From contig NZ_JAUOFB010000007.1 in assembly GCF_030542105.1 (NCBI RefSeq), positions 62,001 to 126,000 of the forward strand: 64,000 bases of DNA. Direction: 5' to 3'. Within the stretch, counting starts at the first letter, position 1, and every line of letters starts with the position of its first letter. The notes under the pieces were generated by a model. It saw only the letters and a list, made by a program, of their open reading frames with translations, ran no database searches and had not been told where the DNA came from. This stretch comes from Hymenobacter sp. BT730 (lineage in GTDB: Bacteria > Bacteroidota > Bacteroidia > Cytophagales > Hymenobacteraceae). This document shows, piece by piece, positions 17,881 to 26,219 of the stretch. Both the position numbers and the translations under genes were made by a program.

Positions 17881-17909
17881 AACATACGTAAATATGTTAT
17901 GCTTGCATA
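17881..17909. promoter_or_regulatory. Candidate MarR operator and promoter region
   Basis: Perfect inverted repeats AACATA-N6-TATGTT (17881-17898) and TATGC-TT-GCATA (17898-17909) lie 20-50 bases upstream of the marR ATG. A near-consensus -7 box on the minus strand (TATGTTTA, 17886-17879) overlaps the first, so binding there would block transcription. Confidence 0.5.
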
Positions 17910-17978
17910 CTAGTTCAGGCAAAAAAAATTTGGCATGCCTAGCATATTATGACGATTTCAGCTGCCTCCCAAATAAAA

Positions 17979-18007
17979 AAGGCCCCGCCAGAAATAAGCG
18001 GGGCCTT
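17979..18007 (-). terminator. Terminator of the acyl-CoA ligase gene
   Basis: AAGGCCCCGC / GCGGGGCCTT arms with a nine-base loop; T-run follows on the minus strand. Confidence 0.85.
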
Positions 18008-18012
18008 ATAGG

Positions 18013-19794
18013 TTATCGGGGGCGGTCTGTATGATATAGACTATCAATTAAGTCGGTATTGTTCTGGAAGATGGCTTTGCGTTTCACCTTCATGGTGGGC
18101 GTCATCTCGCCGGTATCCACCGTCCACTGCTGTGGTAATAGCGCCACTTTCTTTACCTGCTCCCACTGCGCAAAGCCCTGGTTATATTTCTTCACCAAGG
18201 CTTCATACATATCTACTACCTTCTCATTTTTGATTATTTCCTCGTTTGGCCCATTGCAGGTCACGCCGTTGCGCTTGCACCAGCCTTTTAGGTCATCGAA
18301 AGAAGGAACAATCAGCACAGAAGGAAACTTCTGGCCGTCGCCTACCACCATGCACTGCTCTACCAGTGGCGACTCTTTCAGCTTGCCTTCAATTACCTGC
18401 GGGGCAATGTACTTGCCGCCTGAGGTCTTGAACATTTCCTTTTTGCGGTCCGTGATTTTGAGGAAACGCCCGTTGACCAGCTCGCCAATGTCGCCGGTGT
18501 GAAACCAACCTTCCTCATCAAACTCCTTGGCTGTCAGGTCGGGCTTGTTGTAGTAGCCTTTCATCACGGAGGCCGATTTCGTCAGGATTTCGCCGTCGGG
18601 CGCAATCTTCACCTCCGTGTTATCGATGATGGGGCCTACGGTGCCAATCAGGTTGTTTTCGGGCTCGAAGCCGCCCACGGCAATAACCGGAGAGGTTTCG
18701 GTGAGGCCGTAGCCTTCCATTACCCGGATGCCGGCCGCCCAGAATACGCGCGCCAGCCGTGGCTGCAGTGCTCCGCCACCGGAAACGATGCACTTCAGGT
18801 TGCCGCCCAGCGCTTCGCGCCACTTATTGAAGATAAGCTTATTGGCCAGGGCCAGTTGGGCATTGTAGAAAACACCCTGGTCTTTTTGGGTATCGTATTT
18901 CAGGCCCAGATCCAGCGCCCAGAAGAACAGGGCTTTCTTGATGCCCGTCAGCTCATGGCCTTTGGCGACAATCTTATCATATACTTTTTCCAGCAGGCGC
19001 GGCACTGTGGTAAAGATGCTGGGCTTCACTTCACGCAGATTGTCGGCAATGACCTCCATGCTCTCGGCGTAGTAAATACTCACGCCGTTAATCATGTAGA
19101 GGTAGGTAACCATGCGCTCAAAAATGTGGCAGAGCGGCAGGAAGCTCAGCGCCATATCATCTTTGTTTACCGGCACAAAGCGCTGGGCATTGCGGCAGTT
19201 GCTGAGGATATTGTCGTGGGACAGCATCACACCTTTGGGCTGGCCGGTGGTGCCGCTGGTATAGATGAGTGTGAGCAGGTCATCGGGCTGCACGGCGTCT
19301 TTCAGGGGTTGCAACGAGGCGGTGGTGCCTTGTTTGCCCATTTCCAGCAGCTCGGAGAAATGCCGAGCCCCCTTAATTTTATCAAAGGTGAAAATATGGG
19401 TGGCAGGAACGTTCAGCCCTTCAATAGCCGCCGTTACCTTCTCATATAGTTTTATATCGGCCACAAAAATGGCTTTTACCCCCGCATCGGCAAAGATGTA
19501 CTTATAGTCTTCCACTGTAATGCTGGGGTACATAGGCACGCTCACCGCTCCAATCTGCGAAATGCCAAAATCGGCCAGCATCCACTCCGGGCGGTTCATG
19601 GAGATGATGGCCACTTTATCGTCCTTCTTCAGACCAAGCTGTACTAGCCCCAAGCTGACCAGCTGCGCGGTATCATATACCTGCTGGGTACTCATTTTTT
19701 CCCATGTCCCGTTTACTTTGGCAGCCAGGCAATCAGATTTAGGTGAATTCTCCAGCTGGTAAGGAAGAACATCAAAAGCGCGGCGAACTTGCAT
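18013..19794 (-). CDS. Long-chain fatty acid-CoA ligase (AMP-binding)
   Basis: Activates fatty acids to acyl-CoA through an acyl-adenylate, feeding the neighbouring beta-oxidation genes. From ATG 19794 it has 593 residues, the usual FAA1/FadD-like length in this phylum. Motifs: the P-loop-like LIYTSGTTGQPKGVMLSH, the adenylate motif GYGLTETSPV, GWFHTGDIGE and the C-terminal KEMFKTSGGKYIAP. A 40-residue upstream extension to 19914 is basic and not family-like and is rejected. It is divergent from the arginase-fold gene. Confidence 0.94.
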   Translation of the reverse strand: MQVRRAFDVLPYQLENSPKSDCLAAKVNGTWEKMSTQQVYDTAQLVSLGLVQLGLKKDDKVAIISMNRPEWMLADFGISQIGAVSVPMYPSITVEDYKYIFADAGVKAIFVADIKLYEKVTAAIEGLNVPATHIFTFDKIKGARHFSELLEMGKQGTTASLQPLKDAVQPDDLLTLIYTSGTTGQPKGVMLSHDNILSNCRNAQRFVPVNKDDMALSFLPLCHIFERMVTYLYMINGVSIYYAESMEVIADNLREVKPSIFTTVPRLLEKVYDKIVAKGHELTGIKKALFFWALDLGLKYDTQKDQGVFYNAQLALANKLIFNKWREALGGNLKCIVSGGGALQPRLARVFWAAGIRVMEGYGLTETSPVIAVGGFEPENNLIGTVGPIIDNTEVKIAPDGEILTKSASVMKGYYNKPDLTAKEFDEEGWFHTGDIGELVNGRFLKITDRKKEMFKTSGGKYIAPQVIEGKLKESPLVEQCMVVGDGQKFPSVLIVPSFDDLKGWCKRNGVTCNGPNEEIIKNEKVVDMYEALVKKYNQGFAQWEQVKKVALLPQQWTVDTGEMTPTMKVKRKAIFQNNTDLIDSLYHTDRPR

Positions 19795-19896
19795 GAACAA
19801 AGACAGTGAGGTGGAAATAGTGGTTAAATAAATTGATTTTTTAGCGGAAACCCTATTTACGGCCAATTGGAATACTGTAGCAGCGGCGTTTTTAAC

Positions 19897-19904
19897 TAGT
19901 TTTG
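19897..19904 (+). promoter_or_regulatory. -7 element for the arginase-fold gene
   Basis: Perfect TAGTTTTG, 22 bases before ATG 19927; CTG rather than TTG stands 19 bases upstream. Confidence 0.55.
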
Positions 19905-19926
19905 TCAGCAGCACTGCCCGAGCCTG

Positions 19927-21075
19927 ATGAACCTTGCGATATTCTTTGATCCGCTTCTCGAAGATCCGCTGGCGGCGGCGCCGGCGCCTACTACGCTGGG
20001 CGCATATGCCACACGCTTCGTGGACACATTTCCGGACTGGCGGGCAGCTGATCTGGCCCTAATTGGGCTGGATGAATGGCGCGGCAGCGCCGCCGGTGCA
20101 CCAGCTACCCATGCGGCCAACACTGTACGTGAGCGGTTTTATCAACTGCAGAAAGGCACAGGCCCCATCCGGCTGGTAGACCTGGGTAACCTACGCCCTG
20201 GCCTTACACTGGAAGACACCTACCTGCGCCTGCGGGAAATTGTAGCGGCTTTGTTGGAGCAAAAGACCATTCCGCTGCTGCTGGGTGGCAGTCACGACCT
20301 GGATTACGGTCAGTTTCTGGCTTATGAAACGCTGGAGCGCCCCGTTAGCCACGTGACCATTGACTCTCGCGTGGACATGGCCGAGCACGATACCGCGCCG
20401 GCTGAAGAATCGCACCTGCAGCGCATTCTGATGCACGAGCCGAACTTCCTGTTTGCCTTTAGTCAAATTGGCCATCAGCAATATCTGGTACAGCCCGGCG
20501 TGCTGGCCACCCTGGAGAAGCTGCATTTTGAAACGCTACGTTTAGGCGAAGTCCATACGGATGTCCGGCAGGCAGAACCGCTGATCCGGCAAGCCGATAT
20601 GATGAGCTTTGACCTCTCGGCTCTGCGCTGGCCTGACTTTCCGGGCTACTACCCGGCCAGCCCCTACGGGCTTACCGGCGAGGAAGCCTCTCAGTTGTGC
20701 TGGTATGCGGGCCACAATGACCAGCTCAGTTCCTTCGGCCTATATGGCTACCGCCCCGACCATGATCCGCATGGGCTGGCCGCTTTTGCTACGGCCACTA
20801 TGCTGTGGTACTTCATTGAGGGCTTTTACCACCGACACGGCGAAACCGATTTTCAGAGTCGCCGCTTTATGCGCTACGCCGTGGGCCTGCCAGGCACACC
20901 AGCCAAGTTGGTATTCTACAAAGCTCGGCGCACGGAAAAGTGGTGGCTGGAAGTGGAGAGCCTAGCCGATAGCAACCTCAAGCGCATCGTGCCTTGCAGC
21001 TACCAGGACTACCTGCATGCCGCCCAGGGGGACTTGCCTAACCGCTGGATTCTGACGCAGGCCTTGTTAGGTTAA
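19927..21075 (+). CDS. Arginase-superfamily (formimidoylglutamase-like) protein with eroded metal site
   Basis: A 382-residue ureohydrolase-fold protein. The three arginase motifs can be placed at GGSHD (120-124, His123 kept), IDSRVD (145-150) and SFDLSALR (227-234). In active enzymes the second motif is DAHxD and the third SxDxD; here the His is Arg148 and the second Asp of motif three is Ser231, so two of the six manganese ligands are missing. Databases often label such Bacteroidota proteins formimidoylglutamase, but this sequence does not support hydrolase activity. No hut genes are nearby. Confidence 0.82.
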   Translation: MNLAIFFDPLLEDPLAAAPAPTTLGAYATRFVDTFPDWRAADLALIGLDEWRGSAAGAPATHAANTVRERFYQLQKGTGPIRLVDLGNLRPGLTLEDTYLRLREIVAALLEQKTIPLLLGGSHDLDYGQFLAYETLERPVSHVTIDSRVDMAEHDTAPAEESHLQRILMHEPNFLFAFSQIGHQQYLVQPGVLATLEKLHFETLRLGEVHTDVRQAEPLIRQADMMSFDLSALRWPDFPGYYPASPYGLTGEEASQLCWYAGHNDQLSSFGLYGYRPDHDPHGLAAFATATMLWYFIEGFYHRHGETDFQSRRFMRYAVGLPGTPAKLVFYKARRTEKWWLEVESLADSNLKRIVPCSYQDYLHAAQGDLPNRWILTQALLG

Positions 21076-21153
21076 AAGTCACCGAAAACAGCCTGTCCGT
21101 TGGCCGTAGTGGCAACCAGTATCCTTCCAAGTCTGGAATGCACGAGTCTACTC

Positions 21154-21435
21154 ATGGAATCTTCTTTGCCCCTAACTGATTTACCCGAATACTCCCGCTC
21201 CCAGCTGGCCCTACGTAACGGGCAGGACCGGGACGAAATCTGGGTAAGCTACCAAGGGCTGATTTACGATGTAACCCGCTCCCGCCTATGGCGACGCGGC
21301 AACCATTATGAACACTGGGCGGGCCAGGACCTGACCCGCGAGTTGGACGTGAATGCGCCCCACACGCCCAACGTTTTTGATAGGTTTCCGGTTATAGGGC
21401 GGCTGAAAGCAGCTGCTGCTACTGCCCCATCTTAA
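21154..21435 (+). CDS. Cytochrome b5-like haem/steroid-binding protein
   Basis: A 93-residue single-domain protein. The segment YQGLIYDVTRSRLWRRGNHY followed by EHWAGQDLTREL matches the small bacterial cytochrome b5-like family, in which the His residues around NHYEHWAG are candidate haem ligands. ATG 21154 is preferred over the GTG at 21100. It is soluble, with no signal peptide, and lies 21 bases upstream of murQ, probably in the same transcript. Redox partner unknown. Confidence 0.8.
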   Translation: MESSLPLTDLPEYSRSQLALRNGQDRDEIWVSYQGLIYDVTRSRLWRRGNHYEHWAGQDLTRELDVNAPHTPNVFDRFPVIGRLKAAAATAPS

Positions 21436-21456
21436 TTTTCGCCAACCCTATTCTTT

Positions 21457-22263
21457 GTGAGCAACACCGAAAGCCCTTCCCTGTTCAATCATCTGGAAAC
21501 CCTGAGTACCCACGAATTGCTGACTGGCATCAATAGTGTGGACCAGACGGTGCCGCTGGCAGTGGCTAAGGCACTCCCGCAAATTGAGGCTTTGGTAGAA
21601 GCTACTGTAGCCCGCTTACGGGAAGGAGGCCGCCTATTCTACATTGGCGCCGGCACTAGTGGCCGCCTGGGTATTCTGGATGCCTCTGAGTGCCCTCCCA
21701 CCTTTGGTGTGCCTCAAGGGCTGGTGATTGGGCTGATTGCAGGCGGCGACACGGCTATCCGGCAGGCAGTAGAAAATGCGGAGGACGATGCAGAACAGGC
21801 CTGGCAGGATCTGCTGGCGTTTGACATCAATAAGAAGGATATCGTGGTAGGCATTGCGGCCTCAGGCCGGACACCCTACGTCATTGGTGGCCTGGAGCAG
21901 GCTCGCCAGCACGGCATTGCTACGGGCTGTATTGTATGTAATGCCGGCTCGGCGGTAGCTGCGGCTGCCGAGTTTCCGGTGGAAGTGGTAACGGGCCCTG
22001 AGTTTGTAACGGGGAGCACCCGCATGAAAGCCGGTACCGCACAAAAGCTGGTGCTGAATATGCTCACTACGGCCACCATGATTCAACTGGGCCGCGTGAA
22101 GGGCAATAAGATGGTGGATATGCAGCTTTCCAACGCCAAGCTGGTAGACCGGGGCGAGCGGATGCTAATGGATGAGCTGGGCATTGGTCAGGTGGAAGCA
22201 GCCGAGTTGCTGGCAAAGCATGGCTCCGTGCGGGCGGCGCTGGACGCGCGTTCTAAGCACTGA
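21457..22263 (+). CDS. murQ: N-acetylmuramic acid 6-phosphate etherase
   Basis: Cleaves the lactyl ether of MurNAc-6-phosphate to give GlcNAc-6-phosphate and lactate in peptidoglycan recycling. The 268-residue protein is one SIS domain, with IGAGTSGRLGILDASECPPTF (catalytic Glu78) and GSTRMKAGTAQKLVLNML. It is about 30 residues shorter than E. coli MurQ at the C-terminus. The start is GTG at 21457. No MurNAc-PTS or AnmK gene is in the window. Confidence 0.95.
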   Translation: MSNTESPSLFNHLETLSTHELLTGINSVDQTVPLAVAKALPQIEALVEATVARLREGGRLFYIGAGTSGRLGILDASECPPTFGVPQGLVIGLIAGGDTAIRQAVENAEDDAEQAWQDLLAFDINKKDIVVGIAASGRTPYVIGGLEQARQHGIATGCIVCNAGSAVAAAAEFPVEVVTGPEFVTGSTRMKAGTAQKLVLNMLTTATMIQLGRVKGNKMVDMQLSNAKLVDRGERMLMDELGIGQVEAAELLAKHGSVRAALDARSKH

Positions 22264-22268
22264 AGAAA

Positions 22269-22553
22269 ATGCTGCCTCGTTTCCGAAGCCAAACAATTTA
22301 CCGAACCAGTTGGGCATTATGCCTGCTACAATTGGGTATTCTTCTGCTGGCCGCGCAGCTTGGTGATGGGTTGTTTACGCTTGTAGGTGCTTCCTATATT
22401 ACTGGGCCCTTAGGAATTTTACTGCTTGCCGTTGCAGCTATTGCAGCCAGGCAAAGGCGTTGGGTAACCAGCATTATAACCTTACTAGCTGCCCTACCCG
22501 GGCTATTGCTATTAATCCTCCTACTATCCTTAACATTAAGTAGCAAACTATAA
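22269..22553 (+). CDS. Small integral membrane protein, unknown
   Basis: A 94-residue hydrophobic protein beginning five bases after the murQ stop codon, so likely co-transcribed. It shows two to three membrane segments (residues ~16-32, ~43-58 and ~66-91, the last being nearly all Leu/Ile/Ala) and an Arg-rich cytoplasmic loop AARQRRW. No family recognised. Tight spacing supports a real gene. Confidence 0.55.
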   Translation: MLPRFRSQTIYRTSWALCLLQLGILLLAAQLGDGLFTLVGASYITGPLGILLLAVAAIAARQRRWVTSIITLLAALPGLLLLILLLSLTLSSKL

Positions 22554-22646
22554 GTACAATAGAGTAATGTGCCTGTGCTCACTGAACAAATGACCTAGAT
22601 ACCATTGTTCATGTATACGCGTGAGCTATAGTCTGCTCTATATTCT

Positions 22647-23213
22647 ATGCATACCATCGAACCTCATTATAACTGGATAGAGCAGTATTCCGCTGCTGAA
22701 GACCCCCGCTCCCCGCTGTTTGAAACCGAGAACAGCTTAGACCACTACGTCAATACTATTTACGGCTACTATATCCATCCCCAGTGGGACAGCCTGGAAT
22801 CTGATACTCTATTCCTGAAAATCCTGTTCGTGGACTACGAGCAGGGCATCGGCATCATTGAGTTTATTGGCGAGTGGAATGATGCCATTGAGAATGATGT
22901 GATGCAGCTTAAGCGCAACATCATAGATTCTATGGTGCACGAAGGCGTCCGCAAATTCGTGCTGATCGGGGAAAACGTCTTCAATTTCCACGGCTCCGAT
23001 GACTGCTACTATGAGGAGTGGTTTGAAGACGTGGAGGATGGCTGGATTGCTGCCGTCAACTTCCAAGAACACGTTATCAGGGAAATGCGCCAGTATAACA
23101 TCGACAACTATGTAAACTTTGGTGGGCAGCTGGACGAGCTGCCCTGGCGCACTTATGGCCCCCGCAAGCTCTTTAAGGTGATTGACGGACTGTTAGAACG
23201 CCGCTTAGGCTAA
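22647..23213 (+). CDS. Conserved hypothetical protein (188 aa, acidic)
   Basis: A cytoplasmic 188-residue protein with no signal peptide, rich in Asp, Glu and aromatic residues (DDCYYEEWFEDVEDGW; YNIDNYVNFGGQLDELPWRTYGPRKLFKVID). I do not recognise the family and assign no function. Codon use resembles neighbouring housekeeping genes and it ends just before a strong terminator, so it is a real gene. Confidence 0.75.
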   Translation: MHTIEPHYNWIEQYSAAEDPRSPLFETENSLDHYVNTIYGYYIHPQWDSLESDTLFLKILFVDYEQGIGIIEFIGEWNDAIENDVMQLKRNIIDSMVHEGVRKFVLIGENVFNFHGSDDCYYEEWFEDVEDGWIAAVNFQEHVIREMRQYNIDNYVNFGGQLDELPWRTYGPRKLFKVIDGLLERRLG

Positions 23214-23233
23214 TAACTAAACTCCCTTAAACG

Positions 23234-23271
23234 AAAAAGAGGGCTTCTCCCGTGGGAGAAGCCCTCTTTTT
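23234..23271. terminator. Bidirectional terminator
   Basis: Perfect 18-base arms (23234-23251, 23254-23271) with a two-base centre, A-run and T-run at the ends. It serves both the 22647 gene and the convergent lipoprotein gene. Confidence 0.88.
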
Positions 23272-23294
23272 ATATGCGCTGGGCGCAGAAGAAA

Positions 23295-23534
23295 TTACTT
23301 AGCGTCCTTTGCGTCAGCCGAGTTTTCCATAGCGTCAGCCTTAGCGTCAGCCGAGTCACGTACTGCATCAGCAGCAGCCTCGTTAGCACCAGCATCTTCC
23401 ATAGCGTCAGCTTTGGCTTCGCCAGCTTCTTCTACGTTGTCAGCAGCCTGCTCCTGCGTGTTTTCAGTTTTGCTGTCGCAAGAAGCGAACGAGAAAGAAA
23501 CAGCAGCAAGGGCGAGGAACAATACCTTTTTCAT
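23295..23534 (-). CDS. Small Ala/Asp/Glu-rich lipoprotein with internal repeats
   Basis: A 79-residue protein with signal peptide and lipobox SFASC (Cys19). The mature part is almost entirely Ala, Asp, Glu, Lys and Asn and repeats a unit resembling ADAMEDA / DSADAKADAMENSADAKDAK, predicted to be helical and highly acidic. It is probably an outer-membrane-anchored spacer or coat-like lipoprotein. No named family. The repeats create long false ORFs on the opposite strand. Confidence 0.75.
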   Translation of the reverse strand: MKKVLFLALAAVSFSFASCDSKTENTQEQAADNVEEAGEAKADAMEDAGANEAAADAVRDSADAKADAMENSADAKDAK

Positions 23535-23685
23535 GGTGGGGTTGTTTTGAAAATGAAAAGTCTTTTTAGGTCGATTCCAACAGAAAGCTCCGCGGAATCT
23601 GGTGGTTTATACCGGTTAGTGAAAAAAGGTAACCCAACCTGTAAAAGAATTTCCTTGGCCCTGCCTTATTCGACCGTTCAAACGC

Positions 23686-25008
23686 TTATTTCTTCCGGAA
23701 AATAATACCCACCGGTACACCAGTAAAGTCAAAATGCTCACGCAGACGGTTCTCCAAGTAGCGGGTATAGCTTTCCAGTACATACTGCGGCAGGTTGCAG
23801 AAGAAGGCAAATACCGGGTTATGCGTGGGCAACTGCGTTACGTACTTGATGCGTACCATTTTGCCCTTCTGGATGGGCGGCGGATACTTCTCAATTTCCT
23901 TCAGCATCACCTCGTTCAGCTCCGAGGTTGGAATTTTGCGGCGCTTGTTTTCGTACACGTCAATGGCCGTTTCAATGGCCTTGTGCACGCGCTGCTTGTT
24001 CAGTACGGAAATGAAGATGATAGGCGGGTAGCTGATAGGCGCAATCTTCTCGCGGATTTTCGCCTCGAACTCCTTGGCCGTGTTAGTTTCCTTACCCTCG
24101 ATGAGGTCCCACTTGTTGACCAGAATCACGATGCCCTTGCGGTTTTTGTCGGCCAGGCCAATAATGTTCAGGTCCTGTGACTCAATACCACGAGTGGCAT
24201 CCAGCATCACAATGCAGATATCGGATTCTTCCAGCGCCCGGATGGAGCGCAGTACGGAATAGAACTCAATGTCCTCGTGTACCTTGGCTTTGCGGCGCAA
24301 ACCAGCCGTATCTACCAAAATAAATTCTTTGCCAAAGGCATTGTAGCGCGCCTGAATAGAGTCGCGGGTGGTGCCGGCAATGTCCGTTACAATACTGCGG
24401 TCGGTGCCCAGCAGCAGGTTCACGAAGGATGACTTACCCACGTTGGGGCGGCCTACCACAGCAATTTTTGGAATGCCTGCATCGGGCTCCTCTATGCCTT
24501 CTTCCTCAAAATGGCTAACCACAGCATCCAGCAGGTCGCCGGTGCCGGAGCCGCTCTGGGAGCTGATGGGGTAGATTTCACCATTGCCCATACCCAGCGC
24601 GTAGAACTCGCCGGCGGCGTGGGCGCGGGTGTTGGTATCGGCCTTGTTGGCTACCAGATAAATCGGCTTTTTGCCCTGGTAGCGGCGCAGCACGTTGGCA
24701 AATTCTTCGTCCAGGTGGTGCAGGCCAGCATCTACGTCCACCATAAATAGCACCACATCGGCTTCATCAATAGCCAGCTTTACCTGCTTATTGATTTCGC
24801 CTTCGAAGATATCCTCGGAGTTGTGCACGTACCCACCCGTGTCGATAACGGTGTAGTACTTGCCGGTCCAGTCGCCGTAGCCGTAGTGCCGGTCGCGGGT
24901 TACGCCGGACTCGTTGTCCATAATGGCCTTACGCTGGCCAACCAAGCGGTTGAATAAAGTAGACTTACCCACGTTTGGGCGGCCCACAATGGCAATCGTA
25001 TTTTTCAT
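23686..25008 (-). CDS. der: Ribosome biogenesis GTPase Der (EngA)
   Basis: Tandem-GTPase assembly factor of the 50S subunit. The 440 residues contain G domain 1 (GRPNVGKSTLFNRL, residues 8-21; DTGGYV; NKAD), G domain 2 (GRPNVGKSSFVNLLLG; DTAGLRRK; NKWD) and a C-terminal KH-like domain (FAFFCNLPQYVLESYTRYLE). Length and motif order are canonical. It follows era in transcription order, 80 bases downstream. Confidence 0.98.
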   Translation of the reverse strand: MKNTIAIVGRPNVGKSTLFNRLVGQRKAIMDNESGVTRDRHYGYGDWTGKYYTVIDTGGYVHNSEDIFEGEINKQVKLAIDEADVVLFMVDVDAGLHHLDEEFANVLRRYQGKKPIYLVANKADTNTRAHAAGEFYALGMGNGEIYPISSQSGSGTGDLLDAVVSHFEEEGIEEPDAGIPKIAVVGRPNVGKSSFVNLLLGTDRSIVTDIAGTTRDSIQARYNAFGKEFILVDTAGLRRKAKVHEDIEFYSVLRSIRALEESDICIVMLDATRGIESQDLNIIGLADKNRKGIVILVNKWDLIEGKETNTAKEFEAKIREKIAPISYPPIIFISVLNKQRVHKAIETAIDVYENKRRKIPTSELNEVMLKEIEKYPPPIQKGKMVRIKYVTQLPTHNPVFAFFCNLPQYVLESYTRYLENRLREHFDFTGVPVGIIFRKK

Positions 25009-25088
25009 ATTGTCTGACTCCAGCCGCCGGCCCGACCATTTTCGGCAGTGCCCGGAGTAGTTAAGTGAAGGAAGGTCGGAAGCGTTTA

Positions 25089-25991
25089 TTAACTGTTGTT
25101 ATACCCGAAGCGGCTCAGGGCCTTGGGGTCGGCGCGCCAGTTTTCGTTGACTTTCACGTGGATTTCGAGGAACACTTTCTTCAGAAAGAATTTCTCCATT
25201 TCCTCGCGGGCCCAGGTGCCTACTTTCTTCAGGGCCTCGCCTTTCTGGCCAATGACAATGCCTTTCTGGCTGGCCCGCTCCACGTAAATAGTGGAGCGCA
25301 TCCGGATGATATCTTCTTCTTCTTTAAACTCATCAATAGCTACCTCACAGCTGTAGGGCACCTCTTTCTTGTAGAGCTTAAAGATTTTCTCCCGAATCAT
25401 CTCGGCAGCAAAGAACCGCTCGGGCTTGTCGGTTAGTTCATCTTTCGGATAATAAGGTGGGTGCACCGGCAGCTTTTCCAGCACCAGCTCCAGCACCCGT
25501 TCGGTACCGAAGGCATTCAGGGCCGAGATAGGCAGCACTTCGGCGGCGTTGGGCAGCTGCTCGTGCCAGTAGGCCAGCTTGGCTTCCACATCGGCCTGGT
25601 CAGCCTGGTCTATCTTGTTTACCAGCACCATAATGGTGACGTCCTGCATTTTGCGCAGCCGCTCCACAATGGGTTCTTCGTCGTGCTTTTCGTAGATATC
25701 CGTTACAAACAGCACCACGTCAGCATCTTCCAGAGATGAATACACAAACGACATCATGGCGTTGTGCAGCTCATATTTGGGCTGAATGATGCCGGGCGTA
25801 TCGGAGTAGATCAGCTGGAAATCGTCGCCGTTGAGGATGCCGAGGATGCGGTGGCGGGTGGTTTGGGCTTTGCTCGTGACGATGCTCAGCCGCTCACCTA
25901 CCAGCGCGTTCATCAGCGTCGACTTGCCCACGTTGGGTTTGCCGATAATGCTCACGAAGCCAGCGCGGTGTGGAGTAGGGATGGTATTCAT
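25089..25991 (-). CDS. era: GTPase Era
   Basis: Binds 16S rRNA near its 3' end during 30S maturation. The 300 residues have the GTPase domain (GKPNVGKSTLMNALVGERLS at residues ~17-36, SDTPGI, NKID) and a C-terminal KH domain with GIVIGQKGEALKKVG. ATG 25991 fits the promoter box at 26015-26022. It is adjacent to der, so two ribosome-assembly GTPases are paired. Confidence 0.98.
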   Translation of the reverse strand: MNTIPTPHRAGFVSIIGKPNVGKSTLMNALVGERLSIVTSKAQTTRHRILGILNGDDFQLIYSDTPGIIQPKYELHNAMMSFVYSSLEDADVVLFVTDIYEKHDEEPIVERLRKMQDVTIMVLVNKIDQADQADVEAKLAYWHEQLPNAAEVLPISALNAFGTERVLELVLEKLPVHPPYYPKDELTDKPERFFAAEMIREKIFKLYKKEVPYSCEVAIDEFKEEEDIIRMRSTIYVERASQKGIVIGQKGEALKKVGTWAREEMEKFFLKKVFLEIHVKVNENWRADPKALSRFGYNNS

Positions 25992-26014
25992 TTCAGACTC
26001 TGAAATTTGGCCCG

Positions 26015-26022
26015 CAAAGGTA
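26015..26022 (-). promoter_or_regulatory. -7 element for era
   Basis: Minus-strand TACCTTTG, perfect, 23 bases before the era ATG. No -33 TTG at 19 bases. Confidence 0.6.
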
Positions 26023-26219
26023 CGACTTTTACCCCGCCCGGCCGCCGGTTATTAAAACATCGGGGGTGGCCAGATTGTCTGTACCCCAAATTGAAAGATG
26101 ACGGATGTCAGTTTTAGTTCGGCAACGGTTGTACGACCTTTGTAGTTCTTTACCCTGGCCAAGTCCTCTGATATGCTCAGAGGACTTGCCTGCTTACCTC
26201 TTTCGGCGTTACGGTTTCT

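Noticed and set aside
19795..19914. N-terminal extension of the acyl-CoA ligase
   Set aside because: Forty basic residues without family support that overlap the divergent promoter; ATG 19794 gives the usual length.
22597..22616. Imperfect inverted repeat before the 22647 gene
   Set aside because: Arms (TGAACAAATG, CATTGTTCA) differ by an inserted base and are short; no other support for an operator.
23274..23705. Plus-strand ORF rich in Ser and Val
   Set aside because: Created by the opposite strand of the repetitive acidic lipoprotein.
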